Below, one piece after another: positions 35,301 through 42,394 of a stretch of 64,000 bases of DNA (within the stretch, counting starts at the first letter, position 1; every line of letters starts with the position of its first letter). The stretch spans positions 62,001 through 126,000 of the forward strand of contig NZ_MVIH01000003.1 in assembly GCF_002086695.1 (NCBI RefSeq), written 5' to 3'. A program made the position numbers and the translations under genes. The notes beneath the pieces were generated by a model that was not told the origin of the DNA, did no database searches, and saw only the letters and a program-made list of their open reading frames with translations. Origin of the DNA: Mycolicibacterium rhodesiae. Its GTDB lineage: Bacteria; Actinomycetota; Actinomycetes; Mycobacteriales; Mycobacteriaceae.

Positions 35301-35990
35301 TTACGACCCGGAAACCGGATCGGCCGCATCCTTCGCGGCTTTGCGGCGTTTGTACCACTCCCAGATCATCGGCGTGATCGATGCGACCGCGATGAGGATG
35401 AAGATCGGTTCCAGCAGCTTCTGGATGATCTCGAATTGCCCGAGCCCGTAGCCGAGCAGCGTCAGGCCGACACCCCAGAGCACCGCGCCGATGACGTTGT
35501 AGAGCGTGAAGACCGGGTATTTCATCTTCGCCGCGCCAGCGGTGATCGGGGCAAGGGTTCGCACGATCGGGACGAAACGAGCCAGCACGATCGCGAACGG
35601 CCCGCGCTCCTCGAAGAAGAGGTGCGCCTCGTCGAGGTAGCGCTGCTTGAGGATCCGCGCGTTCGGCTTGAACATGGCGGTGCCCAGGAAGCGGCCGACG
35701 ACGTAGCCCACCTGGCCGCCGAGTACGGCGGCGATCGGGATGAACACCAGCAGCTGCCACAGCTGGAAGTTGGCGTTGACGTCGGCGCCCTGTGCGGCGG
35801 TCCCGGCGGCGAGCATGCCCGCCACGAACAACAGGGTGTCGCCGGGCAGCACGGGGAAGAGCACGCCGGACTCGATGAAGACGACGACCAGGATGCCGAC
35901 CAGGGCCCAGGTGCCGAACTGCTCGATCAGCTTGAGCGGGTCGAGGAAATCGGGCATGAGCGCCAGGGTGGTGGTGGTCACGAGGCCCAA
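35301..35990 (-). CDS. DedA-family membrane protein (Rv0364-type)
   Basis: 229 residues. Family motifs FPVLPGDTLLF, GGQVGYVVGRFLG and the Arg-rich RFVPIVRTLAPITAGAA are present, with about five membrane or re-entrant segments. DedA proteins are inner-membrane proteins of the VTT/SNARE-associated fold, several acting as lipid scramblases/flippases (undecaprenyl phosphate or phosphatidylethanolamine). Start is GTG 35990. It is divergent from fba, as Rv0364 is from fba in M. tuberculosis. The 139 bp between its stop and the upstream small gene holds nothing recognisable. Confidence 0.92.
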   Translation of the reverse strand: MGLVTTTTLALMPDFLDPLKLIEQFGTWALVGILVVVFIESGVLFPVLPGDTLLFVAGMLAAGTAAQGADVNANFQLWQLLVFIPIAAVLGGQVGYVVGRFLGTAMFKPNARILKQRYLDEAHLFFEERGPFAIVLARFVPIVRTLAPITAGAAKMKYPVFTLYNVIGAVLWGVGLTLLGYGLGQFEIIQKLLEPIFILIAVASITPMIWEWYKRRKAAKDAADPVSGS

Positions 35991-36092
35991 GGGTACCGGT
36001 GGCGGTCGAGACGTCCCTGTCAGCGACCTGTGCCAGTCGATCGGCTTCTTGTCATACTGACCTCGTCAGCCGGACAGTCGGAAGGAAGTGCC

Positions 36093-37130
36093 ATGCCCAT
36101 CGCCACGCCCGAGGTCTACGCCGAGATGCTGGGCCGCGCCAAGGAGCACTCGTTCGCGTTTCCGGCAATCAATTGCGTGGGTTCGGAGAGCATCAACGCC
36201 GCCATCAAGGGTTTCGCCGACGCCGGCAGTGACGGCATCATCCAATTCTCCACCGGCGGAGCCGAATTCGGATCCGGTCTCGGAGTCAAGGATATGGTCA
36301 CCGGCGCCGTGGCCCTCGCCGAGTTCGCCCACGTCGTCGCCGCGAAGTACCCGATCACGGTGGCGTTGCACACCGACCACTGCCCCAAGGACAAGCTCGA
36401 CGGCCTGGTCCGTCCGCTGCTCGCGATCTCCGCAGAACGGGTGAGCAAGGGGCAGAATCCGCTGTTCCAGTCGCACATGTGGGACGGCTCGGCGGTCCCG
36501 ATCGACGAGAACCTGTCGATCGCGCAGGAACTACTCAAGCAGGCGGCCGCCGCCAAGATCATCCTGGAGATCGAGATCGGCGTCGTCGGCGGTGAAGAGG
36601 ACGGCGTCGAGGCCGAGATCAACGAGAAGCTGTACACCTCGCCGGAGGACTTCGAAAAAACCATCGAGGCCCTCGGGGCCGGTGAGCATGGCAAATACCT
36701 GCTGGCCGCGACGTTCGGCAATGTGCACGGCGTCTACAAGCCGGGCAACGTCGTGCTCAAGCCCGAGGTGCTGGCCGAGGGCCAGCGGGTGGCATCGGCC
36801 AAGCTTGGTCTGCCCGAGGGGTCCAAGCCGTTCGACTTCGTCTTCCACGGCGGCTCCGGCTCGCTGAAGTCCGAGATCGAGGACTCGCTGAAGTACGGCG
36901 TGGTCAAGATGAACGTCGACACCGACACCCAGTACGCCTTCACCCGCCCGCTGGCCGCGCACATGTTCACCAACTACGACGGCGTATTGAAGGTGGACGG
37001 GGAAGTGGGGAATAAGAAGGTCTACGACCCGCGCAGCTACCTCAAGAAGGCCGAGGCTTCGATGGCCGAGCGTGTCGTCGAGGCCTGCAACGACCTGCAC
37101 AGCGCAGGCCGCTCCGTCTCGGCCGGCTAG
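36093..37130 (+). CDS. fba: Class II fructose-bisphosphate aldolase
   Basis: 345 residues. It cleaves fructose 1,6-bisphosphate to glyceraldehyde 3-phosphate and dihydroxyacetone phosphate in glycolysis and runs in reverse in gluconeogenesis. Zinc-ligand and active-site segments ALHTDHCPKDKLDG, EIEIGVVGGEEDG, GNVHGVYKPGNV and FHGGSGS are clear class II signatures. ATG 36093 has GAAGGAAG 6 nt upstream; a CATACT hexamer at 36053-36058 could be the -10. A hairpin follows the stop. It is an essential housekeeping gene in mycobacteria. Confidence 0.98.
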   Translation: MPIATPEVYAEMLGRAKEHSFAFPAINCVGSESINAAIKGFADAGSDGIIQFSTGGAEFGSGLGVKDMVTGAVALAEFAHVVAAKYPITVALHTDHCPKDKLDGLVRPLLAISAERVSKGQNPLFQSHMWDGSAVPIDENLSIAQELLKQAAAAKIILEIEIGVVGGEEDGVEAEINEKLYTSPEDFEKTIEALGAGEHGKYLLAATFGNVHGVYKPGNVVLKPEVLAEGQRVASAKLGLPEGSKPFDFVFHGGSGSLKSEIEDSLKYGVVKMNVDTDTQYAFTRPLAAHMFTNYDGVLKVDGEVGNKKVYDPRSYLKKAEASMAERVVEACNDLHSAGRSVSAG

Positions 37131-37147
37131 TAGGGCGGACCCGCCCG

Positions 37148-37204
37148 CGAGATCGACGTCAGGGTTGTGGATCAGCCCGCTTCGCGACCCTGGTGTCGAT
37201 CTCG
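37148..37204. terminator. Bidirectional hairpin after fba
   Basis: CGAGATCGAC (37148-37157) pairs with GTCGATCTCG (37195-37204) and, after a small internal loop, CAGGGT (37160-37165) pairs with ACCCTG (37187-37192). It lies between convergent fba and the anchored-protein gene and has no long T run, which is usual in mycobacteria. Confidence 0.7.
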
Positions 37205-37217
37205 ACGGTCATCGGGC

Positions 37218-37949
37218 TTAGAACGCCTGGCAGATCTTCCACTGGTTGTCGCGGAACTGCAGGTCGAAACTGCGGGTCGATCGCGTCGCCGGGTCGAACG
37301 CCATGAACGACGTGACGTTGGCTTCGGCGTGGTCGCCGTTGACGACGATTTCATCGATGCTGGCCACCACCGGGTACTGCCGGGCCGCAGCCACCCGCGC
37401 GTGGGTGTCCGACCAGGCCGCGTCGTCGTACTTGACGTAGCTGTCCCTGGTCTGGCCGCAGGTGATGCCGCGCAGGGCGGCCAAGTCGCCGTTCTGCACG
37501 GCGGTGTCGAAGTTCTGGATGGTCGCGCGGACCATGTCCTCCTGCGACGCCTTCGCCGAGTCGCGGCGGGTCAGCAGAACGGTGACCAGGACGGCGATCG
37601 CGGCCAGCGCGGCGATCACCGCGATCACCGCCAGCACGAAAGCCCAGCTGCGCCTGCGGGTCGCAGGCGGGCGCGGCGGGATGGCCTGCGGCCCGGTCCG
37701 CGGCGGCCCCGACGCCGGGAAAACCTCGGTCGGCGTGGAAAAGATCTCGGTTTCCGGATCGGGTTCGCGATGGATGATCTGCGTCGACCCCGCGTCGAAT
37801 CCTGGTGCGGTGAAACGACGTTCGGCCGATGGCTCGGTGGCCCTGAACACCTCGGTGGCGGGGTCGGTCTCCTGAGGAGCCTCCTCGTCGCCGGCGGGCG
37901 CGACGGGGCCGGTGACCTCGTCGTGGTCGGGCCCAGATGGGTTCGACAT
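37218..37949 (-). CDS. Membrane-anchored protein with disordered cytoplasmic N-terminus (Rv0361-type)
   Basis: 243 residues. Residues ~1-100 are acidic, Pro/Thr-rich and disordered (several TEVF / TEIF-type repeats), ~103-127 form one membrane helix (FVLAVIAVIAALAAIAVLVTV) preceded by RRR, and the C-terminal ~110 residues are an extracytoplasmic NTF2-like/DUF4878-type domain ending in FRDNQWKICQAF. The repeated Thr-Glu motifs could be Ser/Thr kinase targets, but that is a guess. Start ATG 37947-37949 follows AGGAGG by 12 nt. The equivalent in M. tuberculosis sits next to the DUF3151 gene as here. Confidence 0.78.
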   Translation of the reverse strand: MSNPSGPDHDEVTGPVAPAGDEEAPQETDPATEVFRATEPSAERRFTAPGFDAGSTQIIHREPDPETEIFSTPTEVFPASGPPRTGPQAIPPRPPATRRRSWAFVLAVIAVIAALAAIAVLVTVLLTRRDSAKASQEDMVRATIQNFDTAVQNGDLAALRGITCGQTRDSYVKYDDAAWSDTHARVAAARQYPVVASIDEIVVNGDHAEANVTSFMAFDPATRSTRSFDLQFRDNQWKICQAF

Positions 37950-38041
37950 GGGGTGCTGCCGTCCTCCTGAAGTACTGGTGCTTCTGACCCTAACCGTTGG
38001 GTCCGGCCATCGGCGGACGGCGGCACCGGCACAATAGGGCA

Positions 38042-38458
38042 ATGACATCGTTTGGTGACCTTCTGGGCCCCGAGCCCGTGCTGCTGCCTGGGGATATCGA
38101 GGCTGAAGCGGAACTGCTGGCCGGGGAGAAGGCGGCCATCGTCGCCGCGGCGCACCCGACCGCCTCGGTGGCGTGGGCCACGCTGGCCGAGGAGGCGCTG
38201 GCCGATGACAAGGCGATCACCGCCTACGCCTACGCCAGGACGGGCTACCACCGTGGGCTGGACCAGTTGCGCCGCAACGGCTGGAAAGGTTTCGGTCCGG
38301 TTCCGTATCGCCACGAACCGAACCGCGGCTTCCTGCGCTGTGTTGCGGCGCTCGCTCGGGCCGCCGACGCCATCGGGGAGACCGACGAGTTCGCCCGGTG
38401 CCTGGACCTGCTCGACGACTGCGATCCCGCGGCGCGCGTCGAATTGGGCCTCGCCTAG
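38042..38458 (+). CDS. DUF3151 family protein (Rv0360c-type)
   Basis: 138 residues, all-helical and TPR-like: SVAWATLAEEALADDKAITA, AYAYARTGYHRGLDQLRRNG and RFxxA-type helices near the C-terminus. It is a conserved actinobacterial protein of unknown function, found beside fba. No signal or membrane segment. Start ATG 38042 is 92 nt from the divergent anchored-protein gene. Its stop overlaps the stop of the convergent FUSC gene by 4 nt. Confidence 0.85.
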   Translation: MTSFGDLLGPEPVLLPGDIEAEAELLAGEKAAIVAAAHPTASVAWATLAEEALADDKAITAYAYARTGYHRGLDQLRRNGWKGFGPVPYRHEPNRGFLRCVAALARAADAIGETDEFARCLDLLDDCDPAARVELGLA

Positions 38459-40224
38459 TCCTGGGCCAGCGTTTGGCGTAGTTCGGTGACCTCGTCGGCC
38501 AGGAATGGCAGGGGGTCGCCGCGCTCGGGTGCCGTCGCGCCGGTCCGTACTGCGGTTGCGAGCGCCGCAAGCGCCTCGACGTGCGGCTGGGCTGATCGGC
38601 CGCCGAACAGCGACCGGCCGAACTCGACGCCGTCAGCGCGGTGCTCGATGGTCCAGCAGGCGGCGATCGTCCGGTAGGCCAGCTGCTCGGTCGCGGTCAC
38701 GGCAGGCAACAAATGCTCGGCGGCCTCCCGCTGCCGTGCCGACCCGGCCATTGCGGCCTCGTCGGATTCCATCAGCGCGATCGCGGCGATCTGCAGATCC
38801 CGGCGGGCGGCCCGGGCCGCCAGCCCGACCGTGTCACCGGCGGCGACGTAGGGGAGTACCTGCGCGGCTGCGTCGAGGGTGCGCGCTATCGCGTCGGTCA
38901 ACCGGGTGGACTCCTGCCAGCGGACAGCGACCAGGTAGACCGCCACCCCGATCCCGCAGCCGATCAGGGTGTCGATGCCGCGCGCCAGCAGAAGGTGCCC
39001 GACGTCGACCGCATGCGTCCCCGACGAGATCGTCAGCGCCGCAGTGGTGATGAAAACCGTTGCCAGAGCATAGTTTCGGACTACCAGCACCTCGATGACG
39101 AAGTTCAGCAGCGCCAGCAGCAGCACCAGCCACAGGTCGTGCGGGTGCAGCGACAGGATCAATCCGGCCAGTCCGAGGCCCACCCAGGTGCCCAGCAGCC
39201 GCTCGCCGCCGCGACGCAGCGTGCGGCTGCGGTCGGTGCCCTGATGCAGCACGAGCACCGCGGCCGCCATCGCCCAGTACGCGTGGTCGACACCCAGGGC
39301 CATCGCCGCCGCACCGGACAGCAGGGCGCCGACGGCGACGCGCTGCATGATGTGACCGACCAGCGATCCCGGGCTGATCGCGCGGCGCAAGACCGTGAGC
39401 ACCGGCGGACTGCCCAGGGGTATCCGGCCGGCGTCGCGGGTCGCGACGTCCTCCGGCGGCGACTGCAGAGTGCCGAGCCGGCGAGCCAGTTCGGCGGTCC
39501 CGGGAGTCGGCTCGGTGCCCTGGGCGGTCGCGGTGACTGCCGTCGTGAACAACACATGCACCGCGTGATTGGCGGCACGCAGCCGGTGCAGCACGCTGCT
39601 CGGACGGGCTTGCAGCGGTTGATAATTCACCAGCACGCTCCACGAACGGTGCAGCGCGGCGGCGGCGCGGTGGCGGGCGGCGCGTTCCTGCGGCGAGTTC
39701 GCGGCCTCGATGTAGCAGGCGACGGCATCAGCGGCGGCGGCGACCGCGGCACGCTCGGGCTTGCGAAAGCCGAACAGCGCCCCGGCCATCTGGACGAGCC
39801 AGGCCACCGCGCCGCCTGCGAGTACCAGCAGCCCCAGCGTCCAGGGCGCCAAGTGGGCCGCGGAAGCGCCGATCCCGGCGGCGCAGGCGACGACGAAGAT
39901 GTACGCCCCGGGTGGTCCGACGGCCAGTGCATTGCACAGCCACACCGCTGCGACGGCGACCACGGACACCGTCAGCACCCCGAGCCATGGCACCTGAGCC
40001 GACCAGCCGCCCAGGGCGACGGCCGCGGCCAGCGACACCGCGACAGTCGCCAGTTCGATGCCGCGGTTGGCGTAGGGACGGTCGGCTCCGAATCGCGACG
40101 TGAAGGCACCGAGGGTGGCGATGAGTCCGGAGCCCATCGCCCCCGCGGTCCAACCCACGGTGACGGGAATGGCGGTGCTGATCGCCGCGCGCAGGCCGAT
40201 GGGCCAGCGCGGCGGGGCGTTCAA
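38455..40224 (-). CDS. FUSC-family membrane protein
   Basis: 589 residues with two clusters of about five to six membrane helices (~10-150 and ~285-430) separated and followed by soluble helical regions. This is the layout of the FUSC/aromatic acid exporter (AaeB, YccS) superfamily; HQGTDRSRTLRRGGERLLGT is the family-typical cytoplasmic loop before the second helix set. Such proteins are efflux pumps or channels for aromatic acids and related compounds. It ends tail-to-tail with DUF3151 and starts 5 nt downstream of the zitA stop, so it may be read from the zitA promoter. Confidence 0.82.
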   Translation of the reverse strand: MNAPPRWPIGLRAAISTAIPVTVGWTAGAMGSGLIATLGAFTSRFGADRPYANRGIELATVAVSLAAAVALGGWSAQVPWLGVLTVSVVAVAAVWLCNALAVGPPGAYIFVVACAAGIGASAAHLAPWTLGLLVLAGGAVAWLVQMAGALFGFRKPERAAVAAAADAVACYIEAANSPQERAARHRAAAALHRSWSVLVNYQPLQARPSSVLHRLRAANHAVHVLFTTAVTATAQGTEPTPGTAELARRLGTLQSPPEDVATRDAGRIPLGSPPVLTVLRRAISPGSLVGHIMQRVAVGALLSGAAAMALGVDHAYWAMAAAVLVLHQGTDRSRTLRRGGERLLGTWVGLGLAGLILSLHPHDLWLVLLLALLNFVIEVLVVRNYALATVFITTAALTISSGTHAVDVGHLLLARGIDTLIGCGIGVAVYLVAVRWQESTRLTDAIARTLDAAAQVLPYVAAGDTVGLAARAARRDLQIAAIALMESDEAAMAGSARQREAAEHLLPAVTATEQLAYRTIAACWTIEHRADGVEFGRSLFGGRSAQPHVEALAALATAVRTGATAPERGDPLPFLADEVTELRQTLAQD

Positions 40225-40229
40225 CTAGC

Positions 40230-41126
40230 TCACCAGTCGGTCTGGCCGGGGCAGTCGTCAGCGCATCCGGGCGGCTCCACCTGCACCGTCGCATGCTCGA
40301 GTCCACGGGCGGACAGCACCGCCCTGGCGTCGTCGAGCACCCGGTCGGAGTCTCCGGTGCTGGTCAGGTGCGCGGTGACCATGTCCTTGCCCGGCACCAG
40401 CGTCCACACGTGCAGATCGTGCACCTCGGTGACGCCGTCGACGGCGGCCAGCGCCGCCCGCAGCTCGTCGACGTCGATATGGGCGGGCGACGATTCGGAC
40501 AGGATGCGCAGCGCGGCCCGGGCCAACCCGATCGCCCTGGGCAGCACCCAGATCGCGACGAACACGGCGACCACCACGTCGGCGTAGGGCCAGTGCGTGG
40601 TCACGTTGACGATGCCCGCGATCAGCACGCCGATGCTGCCGACGGTGTCGGCCACCACCTCCATGTAGGCGCCCTTGACGGCCAGGCTTTCCTCGGATTG
40701 CGAACGCAGCAGCAGCACGACTGCCAGGTTGGCGACCAGGCCGGCGACGGCGACGACGATCATCGGGACGCCGGGGATCTCGGGTGCGTTGCCCAACCGG
40801 TCGATCGCCTCGTAGAGGATGAATGCGGCGACCCCGAGCAACAGCACGGCGTTGGCGACGGCGGTGAACACCTCGGCCCGGTGCCAGCCGTAGGTACGCG
40901 CCGCCGAGGCCGGTCCGTGGCGGGCGAGCAGCACAGCGGTCAATCCCATGAACATCGCGACCAGATCGGTCAGCATGTGTCCGGCGTCGGCCAGCAGCGC
41001 GATCGAATTGATCATCAACGCGGTGGTCAGCTCGATGACGAAGAACACTGTCAGGATGCCCGCGGCGATGAGCATCCGGCTCACCCGCGCGTCACCGCCG
41101 TGGCTGTGGTCGTGTCCGGCTCCCAT
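40230..41126 (-). CDS. zitA: CDF-family zinc efflux transporter (ZitA-like)
   Basis: 298 residues with a His-rich start (MGAGHDHSHGG), six membrane helices and a cytoplasmic C-domain (VHDLHVWTLVPGKDMVTAHL). The TM2 site is DAGHMLTD. In TM5 the usual His of the HxxxD pair is Glu (MEVVADTVGS). It matches the M. smegmatis zinc exporter ZitA, also near fba. The start at ATG 41124-41126 is fixed by a leaderless promoter: -10 TATATT 6 nt upstream. Longer frames would place the operator inside the gene. It exports Zn2+ (possibly Cd2+/Co2+) from the cytoplasm. Confidence 0.9.
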   Translation of the reverse strand: MGAGHDHSHGGDARVSRMLIAAGILTVFFVIELTTALMINSIALLADAGHMLTDLVAMFMGLTAVLLARHGPASAARTYGWHRAEVFTAVANAVLLLGVAAFILYEAIDRLGNAPEIPGVPMIVVAVAGLVANLAVVLLLRSQSEESLAVKGAYMEVVADTVGSIGVLIAGIVNVTTHWPYADVVVAVFVAIWVLPRAIGLARAALRILSESSPAHIDVDELRAALAAVDGVTEVHDLHVWTLVPGKDMVTAHLTSTGDSDRVLDDARAVLSARGLEHATVQVEPPGCADDCPGQTDW

Positions 41127-41132
41127 GCCAGG

Positions 41133-41162
41133 AATATATGCGGAAAAGCGCATATGTTGCAA
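41133..41162 (-). promoter_or_regulatory. Leaderless zitA promoter with ArsR/SmtB-type operator in its spacer
   Basis: Reading the minus strand, -35 TTGCAA (41157-41162), an 18-bp spacer and -10 TATATT (41133-41138) lead to ATG 6 nt later. A perfect inverted repeat ATATGCG-N6-CGCATAT (41136-41155) fills the spacer and touches the -10. Such repeats are typical of ArsR/SmtB metal-sensing repressors, and SmtB is reported to control zitA in M. smegmatis. No smtB gene is in the window. Confidence 0.8.
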
Positions 41163-41178
41163 GCTTCCCTGATTCGGG

Positions 41179-41235
41179 TTGGGCCGGGTGCCCGCACCGC
41201 TATGGTGTGTGTCACATACATTCGAGCATGTTTGT
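41179..41235 (+). promoter_or_regulatory. Promoter and TetR-type operator upstream of the secreted hydrolase
   Basis: A possible -35 TTGGGC (41179-41184) and -10 TATGGT (41201-41206) are 16 bp apart. Just downstream, at 41214-41235, is a 22-bp palindrome with half-sites ACATACAT and ATGTTTGT. Related palindromes occur upstream of the genes at 42395 and 45713. The position downstream of the -10 suggests repression. Confidence 0.6.
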
Positions 41236-41270
41236 AATTCCACCAGGCTCGGTTTGCGTCAGGAGTTGTG

Positions 41271-42260
41271 ATGAAGCGTTGTCGTGCCGGGGGAGTGCTT
41301 GGCGTGGCGTGCGGTGTCCTTGCGGCGGTGACGGTGACTGCGTCCGTCGTACCGCCCGGGTCCGCGCTCGCGGATCCGCCGATAGCCTCCACGGCTGGCG
41401 ACGTGCTGGTGGTCGGTGGGACCGGCAAGAGCGTGCCGTCCGAGTCGATGATGCATGCCCTGTACGAACAAGGCATCTTCGGCGATCCGGATCCGATCGG
41501 CGTGCAATACCCGGCGCAGCTGTGGCCGATTCAAGGGAAGTTGACGCTCGATGAGTCGGTCGCCGTCGGGGTCGCGAATCTCGACAGCGCGCTGGTCGAC
41601 GCGGACGGACCGGTCACGGTCGTAGGACTGAGCCAGGGGGCGGTGGTGGTCAACTATGAGAAGCGGGCTCTGATGGCTCAACCCGACCCGCCGGCGGACA
41701 TCTCATTCGTCACGATCGGGGACCCCACCAACAGCGACGGGGGCCTGCTGGCAAAGCTGCCACACGTGCACATTCCGATACTGGACGCCACCATTCCCCG
41801 GGCTCCAATCGAAACACCCTACGACACAACGGAAATCGTGCATGAGTATGACGGCTACTCGGATTTCCCGGATAACCCGCTCAATCTGCTGGCCGACCTG
41901 AACGCGCTTGCCGGGGTGATTTACCTGCACCCCAACAAGGGCGGCGTGGATCTCAACGATCCCCGCAACGTGGTCACCTCGAGCACGAATTCCCTGGGGG
42001 GTACGACGACCCACATCGTGGTACCCACCGATGAGCTTCCCCTGACGAGGCCACTACGGGCACTCGGTGTCCCCGATGCGGCCGTGGACGCATTGGACAG
42101 ACCGTTGCGGAAGATCATCAACACCGCCTATGCCGGCGAACGACCCGGGCGCAAAGCACCGAGATCGGGTCTCGGATCCTCTCCGGCGCATCGCTCCTCT
42201 GAGCCGGCTCGCCGTCCGGCGAGTGCAACGGCGCACTCGAAACCCCGCACCCAGTCATAA
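41271..42260 (+). CDS. Secreted PE-PPE-domain alpha/beta hydrolase (no PE/PPE module)
   Basis: 329 residues. A signal peptide (residues ~1-34, hydrophobic VLGVACGVLAAVTVTA, likely cut after SALA) is followed directly by a PE-PPE domain (PF08237-type) with serine-hydrolase fold: VVGGTGK and nucleophile elbow GLSQG (Ser121). The last ~50 residues are a basic disordered tail. Relatives hydrolyse esters, often with lipase or cutinase-like activity, outside the cell. Here the usual N-terminal PE or PPE helical module is replaced by a Sec signal. Start ATG 41271 has AGGAG 5 nt upstream; GTG 41268 is closer and less likely. Confidence 0.85.
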   Translation: MKRCRAGGVLGVACGVLAAVTVTASVVPPGSALADPPIASTAGDVLVVGGTGKSVPSESMMHALYEQGIFGDPDPIGVQYPAQLWPIQGKLTLDESVAVGVANLDSALVDADGPVTVVGLSQGAVVVNYEKRALMAQPDPPADISFVTIGDPTNSDGGLLAKLPHVHIPILDATIPRAPIETPYDTTEIVHEYDGYSDFPDNPLNLLADLNALAGVIYLHPNKGGVDLNDPRNVVTSSTNSLGGTTTHIVVPTDELPLTRPLRALGVPDAAVDALDRPLRKIINTAYAGERPGRKAPRSGLGSSPAHRSSEPARRPASATAHSKPRTQS

Positions 42261-42318
42261 GGGAGCGTCATGGCGGGCCGGTCGACCCCGTCGTTAATGA
42301 CCCTGACCCCGCGGCGCC

Positions 42319-42374
42319 TTGACCCATTTTCGTGATCTATATTACAGTCAAAACAAACATGCATGACGGTTTGT
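42319..42374 (+). promoter_or_regulatory. Promoter and TetR-type operator upstream of the secreted beta-propeller gene
   Basis: -35 TTGACC (42319-42324) and a -10 region TATATTAC (42338-42345) precede a 22-bp palindrome at 42353-42374 with perfect ends ACAAAC and GTTTGT and a CATG core. The same half-site type occurs at 41214-41235. The local DNA is A/T-rich for this genome. Confidence 0.65.
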
Positions 42375-42394
42375 AAATAAGCTTCGGAGGAACC

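Noticed and set aside
35253..36092. Upstream in-frame extension of the fba reading frame, opposite DedA
   Set aside because: Aldolase homology begins at ATG 36093, which has a good ribosome site, and DedA is real on the other strand.
38641..40587. Long plus-strand open frame opposite the FUSC and zitA genes
   Set aside because: Composition (Arg/Gly/Asp/Gln-rich, no hydrophobic core) and lack of a ribosome site mark it as an antisense shadow; the FUSC and CDF proteins are clearly real.
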